Source: Aquatica leii (taxonomy: Eukaryota > Arthropoda > Insecta > Coleoptera > Lampyridae). From it: DNA of 64,000 nucleotides. The stretch is taken from positions 229,298,532 through 229,362,531 of the forward strand of contig CM069432.1 of NCBI GenBank assembly GCA_035610365.1, given 5' to 3'. A model generated the notes under the pieces. The model was given only the letters and a program-made list of their open reading frames with translations. It was not told the DNA's origin and ran no database searches. Of this stretch, positions 23,970 to 36,709 are shown one piece after another. Positions within the stretch are counted from its first letter, which is position 1. Every line of letters starts with the position of its first letter. Position numbers and translations under genes: made by a program.

Positions 23970-24659
23970 TAATGTTCTATCATTAATTTGAAGGAGTGTT
24001 GAAACTAACAAAAAACATGATGTAAATCTAATCTTAGGCGACTTAAACGCTATAGTTGGAAATGTACGCTGTCAAGACGTAGTAGGTGATTACGGCCTTG
24101 GAAGAAAAAGACAACAAAGGAGAAAAACTTATAAAATTCTGTCAAAAATCTTACTATAATGAACACAAATTACTCAAAAGGCGCTTATATACAGACGATC
24201 ACCAGCCGATTCATGTAATCATATTATAAGTAATCAAATAAAATGATATCATTTTAAACAAACGCTACAGAAATGCTTTTAAAGTGGTCAAAACTTATCC
24301 CGGTGCGGATATTATCAATACTTACACAAGCGACAAAGCACAAAAATCATACAACACAGGAATAGACATAGAAAGATGTGTACAGGAATCCTCAAACCAG
24401 ATAAGATAAAGAAAAAAAAGACCTAAATGATAATTCGCATTCTAAATATGAAGAAATAATTGGTTAAAAGACAAATGTGAGAACATCGAACACCTACAGA
24501 ATATTCATTACGTCCGAAACCTACACAAGCAGGTACGAGAACTAAATAAAAAATCTCACATAAATCAGGGAAACACTACTAAATGCTAGCTAGCTAGCTA
24601 ACGAAATATCATGATTTACTAAAGACAAACTCAGAGAATTAAATAACTAAATTTGTGAC

Positions 24660-25665
24660 CTCCTCAGGGATGAACCAGAGCTTCCAACAATAAATATAAA
24701 CAGCAATGACATTATAACAATAACAAAAAACGAAATACTATATGCCCTTAAAAATTCGAAATCGGGAAACGCACTGGAACCAGACTAGGTACCAATTGAA
24801 CTTATAAAACTGATTGATAAAGACAACATCTCTATGTTGGTAAACCTTTTCAGTAATATATACCATACTGTAATACTTCCAGAAGAATGAATGCACTCAA
24901 CATTTGTAACTTTCTCAAAAATCCAAAAGATGCCAAGATTACTGCACCATCAGTTTAATGAGCCACACTTTGAAAGCCTTCCTTAAAATTATCCACTGAA
25001 GAATATATTGTAAAAGTGAGGAAATGTTATCCGAACAGCAATTTGAACTCCGAGATGGACTGGATACTCAAGAACCACTTCTTTTCAAGAGAATACTAAC
25101 AGAGAGAGCCAGAGATGTAAACACGGACATATTCCTTCTCTTTATCGATTACGAGAAGGCCTTCGACAAAGTTAAACACAAAAAACCTTTTGATGTACTC
25201 AAAGCCTCACAAATAAATAGCGCAGGCATTTGAATCATTTTGAATCTGGATAGAAATCAAAAAGCACATGTTACGGTAGACAGACAAATTACGGAAGAAA
25301 TTAAGATACTACGAGATGTAAGACAGGGTTGCGTACTATCGCCAGTGCTGTTTAACATATACTTAGAAAAAAATTTTAAAAAAGCTTTTGAAGACTTAGA
25401 TGATGGAATAAAAATAAATGGAGAGATAATCGAATCTATCCGTTATGCAGATGACACAGTATTACTGGCAGGATTTCAACAAAAACTACAAAATATTTTA
25501 AACAGTGTCTTTACCCTCAGCGAAGAATACGGATTCACAATAAACGTCCAGAAAACAAAATCAATGATGATAACTAGAAATCACTGTGGACTTCAAATGG
25601 TCTTACAACTCACTAAGCAAAACAAGAAAATGTATCACATTTCCGATACCTACGATTATTGCTGA
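24660..25665 (+). pseudogene. LINE reverse transcriptase domain, frameshifted
   Basis: Successive frames encode the RT core. One frame (25024-25233) has FIDYEKAFDKVKHKK, carrying the first catalytic Asp. The next (25240-25665) has VRQGCVLSPVLFNIY and IRYADDTVLLAG, the YADD active site. The two open frames are separated by a single stop around 25231. Upstream, an ELIKL-type segment and a degraded thumb-side region lie in other frames. After 25665 the C-terminal region continues in broken frames (for example a stretch like YLGHIMRN near 26010). Confidence 0.8.
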
Positions 25666-26228
25666 ATGACCAAAGCAATTGCCTTCATGAAATAAAAAGC
25701 CGCATTGAAACAGCACGCACAGACTTTAAGAACATGCAACAAACACTGTGCTCACTACATGTACACATTAAAATACAAACTAGACTGCTGAAATCCTATG
25801 TTTTCTCAGTTTAATTTTATGGTGCAGAGACATGGACATTGAACACAGAGGCCATCAATAGAATTGAAAGCTTTGAGATGTGGACGTATAGAAGGAAGTG
25901 GCGCATTTTCTGGATTCAAAAGATCAGTAATAAAAAGGTATTGGAGTTAATGCAAAAAACAACGGAATGTGTCGATACTATTCAAAAACAAAAGCTATAA
26001 TATTTGGGGCACATAATGAGAAACACAAAATATCGCTTATTACGGTTAGTTCTACAAGGGCGGATAGAAGGACGTCGTCCATGAGGCCAAAGACGCATAT
26101 CGTGGCTGAAGAATCTAAAAGAGTAGTATAATCTAACATCAACCCAACTCTTTTAAACAGCAGTATTCTGGCTGATAATCGCAAACACTCTTCTCCGAAG
26201 AGTACGTCGCTGAAGAAGAAGAAGAAGT

Positions 26229-29200
26229 CTTGTTAGTTGTCTATTTTTTAAAATTAATTTTTATGTAACAAAATTATAACTCTGAAAATAGACGTGGTTG
26301 AAAAAATTGATTTTTAGTTATGCTCTCAGTCAAAGTTTATAAGAACTATACAACTATTTTTACAACAGTTATTCAAAAAAAGTTAAAAATTTGATGCTCG
26401 TGGTGTTAAAGGTAAGCGATACAGCATTTTGTGTCTTGAATATCGATATGATACGTATCAGTGTATCTGTAAAATATTGATACGAATTTTTTACCTCATA
26501 ATGATACGCTCAACGTATCCATAACACGACCCACTCCTAATTATCATGTAATGTGCAGCATACGCAATAAATATTTACGCAATTCTTTTATCATTTGTTT
26601 TCCTTGAAAAGAGGTTTATTGATGTCGTGAAACAACTAATAAAATCTGGTAACCTGTTAACTATACAACTGCAGAAGAATTGTTACTTGCAAAACGTTTC
26701 GAAAATTATTTTAAAATTAGATAACTTTTTACATTTAACTTTTTTTTGCAACTTTTACTCTTGAAAATCATAATTTTTATTTTAAAAAAATGTATGCTTT
26801 GGTAAGTATTTTGCAATAATTCTAAAAATATATTTTTGTTTTCTCAAACAATGATGAGGTTTGAAATTAATTTAGTGTTTGTTCTTGTTAAAATTGCAGT
26901 TAAATGTATCGTAATTAAAAATTGCTTGTTCTTTGTAGTTTTTTTTTGTAAAACAATTACTAAATATTGAAATTTTTAAACATTTTTTAAATTATAACAA
27001 AAAGCCCTGTAATTAAGATAGTATAAGATATGGTGTAATGTTCAATAAACGATAATATAACTAAGACAAATTTTTCTTTATACTTTTGAGTTAATTTTAT
27101 TTTCTCTCGCGTCTTTTGTTTGTAGTACAAACTTTGCAGTTACTGCTGTAGGTAAATTTTTTATCTAAAACAATCCATGAAACAGATTAATCTATATTTA
27201 AACTTTTGGTCAATTTTTAATTACTTTTTTAGTTCAGTTTTTAAAAACATCTAAATGTAAATGAGTCAAAATTACACTACTGTAATTGTTATTGTTGAAA
27301 TGATTGCATTTTTCAAGTCTAATATTTTATAACTGCACTGGTAATCTCTAGTGGATAGTCTTTTAAGGATTGAAACTTTATGTTATTCTTTTAGAAATTT
27401 TAACATGTACTATTCTATCTTTTTTAAATTTATTTACTGTTAATGTTAACTTTTTTCTTTTTTGTTTCTTAATGCTTTTGTTTTATTCGATAACACGACA
27501 ATGTCTTGATTTTACAGCAAATAATATACACACATTAATAATCTGTTATTTTTTATTGTTTTTGTGTCATTACAATACATTACAATTTGATTTTTCAAAT
27601 GTTTATATAAAACCATAGGTGTTATAAAATAAAACTAATAAAGATTTGATACTGTAATAATTTTGCTGTCAACAAAACGTAGAAACATTAATTTAAACAA
27701 AATTATTTATTTTAGTTAATTGTAGATAATACTTACAAATAAAGTTATAGTAAAACTATGGAATTATTTACAAGTAGCAGCTACTATAGGTTCTGAATAC
27801 TGTGTTAAGAAAATTAGAAAAGCTCAAACATCCAAAACTAGCACTTTCTTTCATTGAATAAAAACGGTTAACAAATCTAACTCAAAATTAAATGTGAAAA
27901 ATTTAATGAAGTACTTATGATTTACATATGCAAAATTAATTACATAACATATTTTTATTTAGACTGCATACAATTAGGTTTTGTGAGAATAAAATTAAAG
28001 ACAAACTCAAGAAATTAATGGAAGGTGTTGAAATTCAAAAAAAAATATTTTTTAAGAAATATGAAAAAGGTAGAAATATTTGTTAATTATTTTATGTGTT
28101 GGAAACAATACATTTTAGCAAAATGTTAGTGTCGAGCCAAGTTCAACGCTTACATAGAAAAAAATTGCCATGCAAAACAGGTTATCAGTTAGAACGATTT
28201 TTTTAATACGCTTAAAACTAATATTGATTGGTATGCTAAATCTTAAAATAAACGAATTAATAAACAAATGAGGTATTGGAAGAATCGTGTAATTAAACAT
28301 AATATGACCAAATTAAATGAAAATATAGTAGGTAGTAGAAAACTAATTTAATGAAATTAACAGCAAAATGGCAAAATTTTTATGCTTATGTTGATTGAGT
28401 GAGGATTATCATATACCACAGAAAATAATTATTAATAACGTTTAATAACTTAGATGACTATTGACTATAACAAAAACGAAACAAGATATTTTTTTGTTTT
28501 TTTGGTAACTACAGACATGTAACCAGCAGATGCTGAATTTGCCTTTATTTGAAACCGTAATTTACACGTTAAACAAAGAATCTGTCATCATCTAAATTAA
28601 CTACGAAGATCTCAAACTGTAAACATTAGTTGGTAATTTGTGCACAATGATAAATGATAAGCAAAAGTTTTGTCGGTAAGTACCGACAGTATTTTTATAT
28701 TTGAACGACTACATTTCACCTATATTTGTTGATTTTAAATTTGTTTCTTATTATTTCAGGTCACAATCTATGAGAATACAATAAAAACCGAATGTCATAC
28801 AAAAATCTATTTATTTGGTGCACTGAAGACACGCTACACTACAAGTTGACTACAATGTCAAAGATAATTTTCTTTCTAATTGCTAATTCCATTTATAATA
28901 TTTTATTAATCAACTTTAGATTGACTTTTTGGCAATAATAAGTATTTTTTTATTAACTGCGGGTGTTAACTAAAATCGACTTTAAACGCCATATTTTCCA
29001 GTACCAGTAATAATAAGAACAGAAATAAGTGATAAGAAGAAACAACAATAACACAATAAAAAAGAATTAATAGTTGGTATTTTTACCTCTACTTCTAACA
29101 ATAAGATTATTTGAGACGAAACGTATACTCTGCTTTTGATGAATGTTGCTCCACATTTCTTCAGGCATGTTTAAATCCCCGTTAAAATAACGTCTAGAAG

Positions 29201-29679
29201 TTTATGGATTTTCAGTTGTCTAGACTTATCCCAAAATTCTATTGTGACTTTGCGTTATCGCTCATTAACCAAAAATTATGACTAACGTAAGCAGCAAGAA
29301 CAGAATAGTCGGATAAAATACCTGCCCGCTCATCAAAAAATCTTTACGCAAAGTAAAAAAAAAGAAAAGTTTAGTTTGAGCTATCGTTAAAATACAGTAG
29401 TTTGGGAAATCTGACACTATGAATAACGTAAATTTTGCCGTCGGAAAATTCTCCATGCTATATATGTAATATAGTAAGAATAGTCTTAGTTTGTCAATTA
29501 TAACACAGTCCTTGTGTTTTTGGAGTTATTTTTGATGCTAAAAATGATAGCGTAGCTATCAAAACGCGTTTAAGTTTGATAAAATGTTTTTATTAAGTGT
29601 TGTCTTACAGTGATATCTGCTGTGTTATCAACTCTCAATCCATTGAAAAGATTCTCTAAAAAATTTTACAAATATGTGA
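26229..29679. other. AT-rich non-coding DNA
   Basis: No gene is supported. A short run at about 26440-26530 contains repeated GATACG/CGTATC words (GATATGATACGTATCAGTG), which suggests a degraded transposon end. The open frames at 27370-27618 (very hydrophobic, low complexity), 28115-28300 and 29265-29456 show no domain. Confidence 0.4.
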
Positions 29680-30010
29680 ATAAGAAGAGAGAGAGTATTC
29701 TAATTTGAAACTTAAAAAAGCATTTTTTGATTTGGCGCAGATGATTAATGTTATTACTTTAAAAAAGAACTGGCCATACGTATCTACTACATTAAAAAAA
29801 AATCGTTTATAGTAATCATAATATTGGTTTATGTTATCAATGTTCTTCTTAGGTTTGTTTCTATACAATAAAAATAGTTGTTTTGCATATGTATCTTTAT
29901 TTTTGAAATGTTTTTTTATGCAAGTATTTTGACTGACCTACGTAGCATTACAACATTTAAACATCTGTAAATACGTTGTCTTCAAAAATTAACTTGAAAA
30001 GCACGTGTGT
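29680..30010 (-). repeat. Dispersed repeat family A, copy 2 (inverted relative to copy 1)
   Basis: It matches 6770-7095 in reverse complement, including TCGTTTATAGTAATCATAAT, GGTTTATGTTATCAAT, GACCTACGTAGC and ACATCTGTAAATACG. It is directly followed by a weak family B segment (30010-30180). Confidence 0.7.
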
Positions 30011-30261
30011 TCTTAAAATAATGTAATAGCAATTTAATTTAACTACGTTTTATGTGGTAATGTCATTTGGTATTTTTTTTTATTATTAGAGTCAGCAAAT
30101 TACCGAGAAAGCATGTATAGTTTGTAGCAGTGAATTAAACATCATAACACTGTTTTTGATTCCTTTTTATTAACGGTATCAACAAACTATTTAATGCTAC
30201 AGGTTCGTAGCTTTCGAGTTATTTACCACAAAATTTTGTAACAGTAATTCTATTACAATTT

Positions 30262-30400
30262 TTTTTAAGATTGGTATGAGGCCCATATTATCTTATGGGG
30301 TAATACGGGCATGTGGCCACTATTACGTCAGGAAACATAAACTTAATTTTTTGAAAACAACGCGGCATACAATGGTATTTTTTACTGGATCTGTGCGCAT
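30262..30400 (+). pseudogene. Possible scrap of LINE reverse transcriptase C-terminus
   Basis: The frame begins MRPILSYGVI, followed by GHYYVRKHKLNFLK. This loosely resembles the post-RT segment of Jockey-type LINE proteins, where a (Y)xPILxYG motif precedes a basic helix. Only about 35 residues are comparable, and the rest of the frame is low-complexity Leu/Phe/Ser. The call is weak. Confidence 0.25.
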
Positions 30401-30949
30401 TTTGTGCGCCCACCTAACACAAATAACACATCTTAAGCACACCTCTCCGTTTTTTCTAAAAATGTTTGATCCCTTATTGTCCTTATCTTCTTTATCGCTT
30501 ACTACTACAATATTTTCTTTGTTTTTGTGTCTCTTACACGTTCTCTTGACAATTATTTTTTTAAGTCGTTTTTTGTTTTCTGTTTCTTCCTCAACAAAAA
30601 CACGTTTTTTTAATTTCTTATTTTTTTTCTTCTGCTTCTTTTTTCTCTGGAATTAATTTATTGGGAGTCGACGTTCTATGTTTGAGTGTTGTTTGTTGGT
30701 TCTTGCTTTACCAGATTTGATATGAATTAAAGGTATTGGCAACATATACCGGGATATCAGTAAAGTATGTCCAGAAAAAACTACATTCCATTCGAGAAAT
30801 ATCAATATTTACATTCACACAAAATACGCAGCAAAAAGTAAATAATAAACACTGCAGTTGAATTGAATTATGAAATGTCAAATTCCTAACTAACTTCACT
30901 GTACGGATTAAACTTTTGATACCTTTCTGGAAAGTAATTTTAGGCTGGA

Positions 30950-32270
30950 CATACTTAAATGATCGCAGTGTATATGAATGAAATAATAGAATTATTTAAG
31001 CATTCCTCTGGACTATTACAGTTTTGCATTATAGAAGAAGTATCTTTTACAAGTTTTTGAAGCTGTTTTTCATTAACAAATGTATCAATTTGCGTTCTTT
31101 GTTGAACTTGTCCTGGTGAAGTCACTTTACCACGAAATAGTGCGACAGGTGCAAAGTCCTTTTCTTGAAACACATCAGGATCCAGTGGAAAAATGTCAAT
31201 TTGGTAACTTCAAAAGGCGTGATCTTTTGATACGGATGTGTTTTCATATATATATCACACTCCCTGCTGTAACTAGTTTTAACACTCGAATAAAACGAGA
31301 CATCTAAAGGTTGTAATCGATGGGAGGTATGTGGTGGAATAGTTAGTACGATGATTCCATTTTCTTTGCAGAAATTGTACACTCTTAAAAACACAATGAG
31401 TCGTATGATTATCTATTATAAGAAGAACTGGGTTTTCTAGTGACTGTTTTACATGTTTTTGAAAGTGATAAAGCCACTTTACAACAATTTATTGTGTAAT
31501 CCAGCCATCGTCAGAACAACAGTATAAACTTCCTGGGAGTCTATTTTTCTTTAGAAGTTTATTCATCCTTTTCCGTGCAAAGGTGAACATTTGTGGGACG
31601 TAAGTTCCTGATGCGCTACATAAGCAAATCACTGTTATCATCTTTCCACTCTCCCAACTTTTTGCAAAACTGTTTGTTTTTGTCCTTTTGGTGCTAAAAA
31701 TTTAGAAGGTACTTGAACGGTTGTGATTCCGGTTACGTCCGCATTAAAGATAGAGTTAAGGAAAAATATAACGCTTTAATAAACTTGAGAAATTCTGTAA
31801 AAAGATTGTATGGACATTGGTCGCTACAGATTTTCCTAGGGAAATAGTTGGATGCTTCTTCTTCTAACGAATCATTGCCAGCAGATTGATTCAATTTGTT
31901 AAATGGATGCTTTAGACCTTTTGTTTTGGCATAATCAGAAGCACATTTCTTAATTCCAGATCAAGTTATTCCGTAAAATATTGTATCTAACTGGAGTACT
32001 TGTTGGGCAACTACTTCTTTTTCTACGTTAAATAAAGGTTTACGTCCTGGTGGATATGGAGACATATTATTTCCTTTTAAGCGTCTTGAATAGGCTCAAA
32101 ATTTTTACATACTTTTTTCTGCCTAACCTAATAGCGTATACAGCCTCCTGATAATTCTTCTGAACTCCATGATGCCCTATTTGGCTTATTTTCCCCCAAC
32201 TATAATGGACTTTATTACTCCAACTGCTCGATATTTTTTCAAACACATGCAACAATTTTATTAAGGGTTA
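30950..32270 (-). pseudogene. pogo/Tigger-like transposase, decayed
   Basis: On the minus strand, from high to low coordinates: a psq-type helix-turn-helix piece (EAVYAIRLGRKKYVK, about 32150), a PPGRKPLF stretch with an FYG-like motif, an N-terminal-domain segment (KHPFNKL, about 31905), a PGSLYCCSDDGWI-like segment (about 31520), an LLIIDNH-like segment (about 31415) and ENGIIVLTIPPHTSHRLQPL (31350-31280). The order and the last motif identify the pogo/Tigger DDE superfamily. The second catalytic Asp is visible in the DNH motif. Several stops and frameshifts occur. Termini and TA duplication were not found. Confidence 0.8.
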
Positions 32271-35200
32271 GAATTTACAGTTAACGATCTCACATTGAAG
32301 GGCAGTTACCAAACAAAATAATGATGTCACGATATAAGAAACAGCTGTATTTTTCTTACTTTGATAAAAAGTATGTATCACTGTATGAACTGATAGTTTA
32401 TTTTAATTTTCACTGTTAAACTTAAAACAAATCACCGAACACCTTACAGATTGGCCGCTGTAGTACATATGGAGAATAACAGATGTCGTATGCGTTGATT
32501 TCTTCATAAAACAGCGAGAATTGTTTGAAATGAGGTGGCCCAAATTACCCCCAGGACCCGTATTTTCCCACTTTCCCTTAATAAAAATTTTTCTTCACAT
32601 ATGGAATTTATTGGTATAGAATTTGATAAAGAAAAAATTTTTAAAAACAAATCCTCTAGGCGAACAACTGAGAAGCAAAGATTTTTGTGATGTACATGCC
32701 GCTTAACATGACTCCTCTAATTCAACCAATAGATTAAAACTCAATAAGGTTCACCAAATTATATTATCGAAAATTTTTATTTTTGTCTGTATTATGAAAG
32801 AATTCTGAAAACGTGTAAATGTTTAAAATAAGTAACAATTCGAGAAGCAGTTTCAAAATTACATATGGCTTCAAACACACTTAGTAAACAATTAAAAAAT
32901 GGTGGAACAATTTCTTTTGCAATATTGATGAAGATAGAGACGATGTTCTCTGAAGTGTCATTAAAGAACAATTACAATCCTTTCTCGATGCTTTTATCAG
33001 TATATCATCGGATGTTGTTAATTTATTAAAAATAGTAGATTCTATTTATATTTATACACCAGGTGATATTAACATATGGAACGAAGAAGAAGATGAGAAA
33101 AATGATGATGAGCATATTCTTATAGAAGTGGAATGACTAACGCAAAGTTGTGTTTTTTAACTAAGTTTTGGATTGAACCAATTACGCCTATAGGCAGTGG
33201 AAGACAAAAGCAAATACACGCAAACTAAAATAGAAACTTAATTTGTTCCGTATTAAATTTGTTAGTATTTACATGTTGTCAATACATATTTGGTTTTTAA
33301 TTATGTTATTTAAACGTTTCTTTCCGTAGTTTAATTATTGATTACATTATACTCGCTAATGTAAACAATTCGATAGTGTGAACACACTTTGTCTGAATTA
33401 GTTCACGTTAACGAACGTGTGTTGTATATCATTCTACATAACTGTCGTTCTTGTTGGTAGTAGAATTATGATTTTGTATTAATAATTTTATATTCCTTTA
33501 TAACGAAAGTAATTTTTTTTAATATTTGCAATATATTTATTTTTGTGTTTATTATTATTGTTATTACCATTTAATACATAAATCTGCTACCTGCTAAAGC
33601 AACAATACTATTTATAAAAAATAATTGACTTTTTTAAATTTCTGATTCACTTATACAATGCAATCAAGATTAACAATTTTGATGGTTTTTTTAGATTTAT
33701 AATCACCTTTAGATAAAAAAAATATCAAAATTTGCATATTTGCATGAAAATTTTTTTTCCTTAAGAAACCTTCAATAACAATTAATTAAAATTTGATGTT
33801 ATCAGTGTTACTATACTCTGTTAATTACGATAAGCAAGGATAACTTTTGCGTAAATAAATCAAATATATGAAAATAAGGCAAAAATAATTGACATATTTT
33901 ATACTAATCGCATTTTTTTCTTGACGTATTTCATTGTTTGGAGTCTATTGAAAAATTAAAAACTATACCTGCAAGTCGTATAGTTTATGAATATAGATTT
34001 AACATCCATTACTAGTAGTTTTAGTTCTATTCTTTCTAATTAAAAAATAGAGTGCTAGTCTGGTATCATATTGTAATTTAATCTGCTGATATTAATCGAT
34101 GATAACTGTATAAAAGCAGTAAAAATCATAAACCTTTTCCTTAGGGTTTCTAAAAATATTTTTTGAAGATTTTATTTTATATTAACTGTATAGATAAATA
34201 TCTAAATTTATTAGTTAGGTTACATGACCGTGCACGTCCACACCAGCTACAAACTAGTGTGTCTACTCATATCTATTTCTAATCAAATATTCTGTTTAGT
34301 AAATTAGCACTTAATATCGATTTGCAGTTAAATAGGTATAATTGAGTACTAACGCAATAATATATAAGTCAATTACGTTGCACAGAAACTTTTAAACTGA
34401 TACAGTTTTGAGGAATGCAAAGATATACAACAAAAGAACTTATTTGATTCAATAATGTTAAACTTAAATTTATAAAGCTAATTTATCAGAACATAGATGG
34501 TTACTAAAATTGTCTAAAGAACACTTAAGTATTTAGCGCTTATTAAAATCAAATATATATTTTTTTTATATAAATAGAATTGCTGATTTTATATGTATTT
34601 GTTTTCGTTGTCATTTGTTTATCTTACTTTTAAAAAAATGGCAGATATTTTTTAAATAATGGTAGATTAGTTAAGTATAAAAAACTGTCAAATGTAATAG
34701 TTTTGTATTTTATTAAACATTTTTGTACATGAATTTTTAAGTAAGTAATTATAAAAGTTGATTAACTTTCATTAAATGTTACTAAGCATTACTCAATTTG
34801 TCTAAAATATATTTAAAAATTACTTTTGTTAAACAAACTTTAATTGAACTGTTGAAATTGGCACAAAACTAACAAGTGCGAAAACCCAATACTGTAATAT
34901 ATACGAATAAATTTGTGGTTACGTAATTAACTAATCAATACAATCAAAACGTAACTATTATAATATTTTATCGATTTTGAAAAGTGTTTATTGTTGTAAT
35001 AAAATCAAATTTTCGTTATTCAACTGGTGTTCATAGATACGACGTAAAATATAAACTGCTTAAACTTTAAACTTTGTTATGTGTACAAAACAAATATTTT
35101 TCTGATCTGACACTTCAAGATCAATGTAGACAATATCAATTAAATAAACATTTTGATTTGTTAATTATTTATTTTTGCATTAACTGAAATTTGCAAATCT

Positions 35201-36709
35201 TTTATTAACTGCAAAATAATTTATGAAAATTTATAGATATTTTATAACAAAAAATTTGACGTAGTCACATATTCTATTGTCTACAATATATTTTCAATTA
35301 AGTTTTTTTAATGTTTTATAAAGTATGAAATGTGCTGTGTTGACCGATTTTGTAAACAATTAAATATTGCAATGCCCATTAATTAAAAGTAAATGCTATT
35401 ATACCTACTCTTTAAAGCTTGACTAAAAATTATTACTTATTTTTTATACTTACCGAAATGGAACAGTAACGTTAGGTAACGGAAAAAGTTATTATACTTA
35501 GGTATAGTAAGTGCGCACTTAAAAATCATGCAAATGTATAAATAGAAACGGACGTAATTAAAATTAAAAATCACCGTACCATAACATTATAATTATCCGG
35601 ACTAGCAGCAAAGAACCCATCATGAAGTGAACTGCATATTTCACACCTTGCTTAACCCTTCTAACCGTTAGGGGTTTACAATACACGGTAAGGGCGGCTG
35701 TAAAGGTGGGTCCCTGTACAGTTCACACCTCGTATTTACACACCATTCATATATTCACACCTCGTTCACACACGCTTGCATGCCATGTTTTGTGTACGAA
35801 ACGACGATGTTTATTTGCTTTGGATTGTTTTACATTAGAAATATGATCCTATAAAATCGTGAGCACAGGTACTTAGAACTTCGCCTCTATAAAAGTATTC
35901 CGTTTTAGTACATCAGCGCTTGTTTGACCATGTCTAAAGATGTCACTAGAAAGAATTCTATTATTTATTATTCAATGCGATCCTTCTTTTATTTCCATAC
36001 AAATATTTATGTGCGTACAATTAAATGAAGGCGGAAATTGCAAGTAACGCAACAACGTTTACATATTTTTTTTCTACGCGCCTATTGAAAACGAATGTTC
36101 ATCAATAGATGTCACTAGTAGGTAATTTTCAAAAAAAGCTTTAATTAGTCTATTTAACGTTATTAAGGAAGAATTATTTATAACAGCAATTTGCATGTTT
36201 CGATTACTAGTGCCACAATTGCATCTAATCAAGAAACTTTGAACCGTCGTTTTTTGCTTTAAGTGCCTAGTTTGTTAGTATTTATTACGTAAAGTTTTGT
36301 CTTCGTCAACTAGAAAAATATGATCAGCATTTTTCTGATTTTCTAATTTAAAATTTTTTTTGTACTTTATTACAACTTAGACAAATCTAATTTACATTGG
36401 TTTCTGTATTTATAATACAATATATTAAAAAAATATAAAATTTTTATGATACTCACAAAAAGATATTTTAGTTTTATGATATTTGATAATGGTAGTTCAG
36501 TGTTAAACGAATACTCAACATCGAACATTACTACAGAGCTTCATCAACTTGAGACATTACGTATCTGTTCTACAAATTGAAAAACTGACTTCTGAAAATC
36601 TTCACACTCGTTTAATCCTGAAAACCAAGTTGCATAAGTCGTTAACAATACCAGTGTATTAAAAATGTGTCTTTTGTATTTTCCACTTGTAAACAAAGTC
36701 TCAATCACG
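32271..36709. other. AT-rich non-coding DNA
   Basis: No gene is supported. Around 32930-33136 there is a short frame ending in an acidic tail (WNEEEDEKNDDEHILIEVE) without recognisable identity. It might be the end of a transposon protein. A GC-richer patch at 35600-35790 with repeated TTCACACCTCG words (35745 and 35755 regions) stands out as a minor tandem or degenerate repeat. Confidence 0.4.

Larger units (their letters stand above)
23125..26228 (+). mobile_element. APE-type LINE retrotransposon (RTE/CFDP2-like), inactive
   Basis: The element consists of a GC-richer 5' region (23125-23500), an endonuclease/exonuclease/phosphatase domain (from about 23620), a reverse transcriptase domain (about 24660-25665) and a C-terminal region traceable in broken frames to about 26120. 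It ends in a GAAGAAGAAGAAG microsatellite tail at 26213-26226, as expected for a non-LTR element with a simple-repeat 3' end. Total length is about 3.1 kb. Many frameshifts and stops show it is dead. The protein is of the kind often annotated as craniofacial development protein 2-like in animal genomes. The clade call (RTE) is tentative. Confidence 0.8.

Noticed and set aside
24770..24800. GGAACCAGAC word considered as part of a WFQ-encoding homeobox exon
   Set aside because: It lies in the LINE between the endonuclease and RT domains and reads as LINE protein in the plus strand.
27370..27618. 82-codon very hydrophobic frame resembling membrane segments
   Set aside because: Leu/Phe/Ile content is what T-rich DNA encodes; no start context, splice sites or conserved motif.
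30400..30656. Leu/Ser/Phe-rich continuation of the 30276 frame
   Set aside because: Low-complexity T-rich coding; not a real protein domain.
35600..35790. GC-richer patch considered as a 5' exon of the Vsx-like gene
   Set aside because: No open frame with conserved residues; contains repeated TTCACACCTCG words instead.
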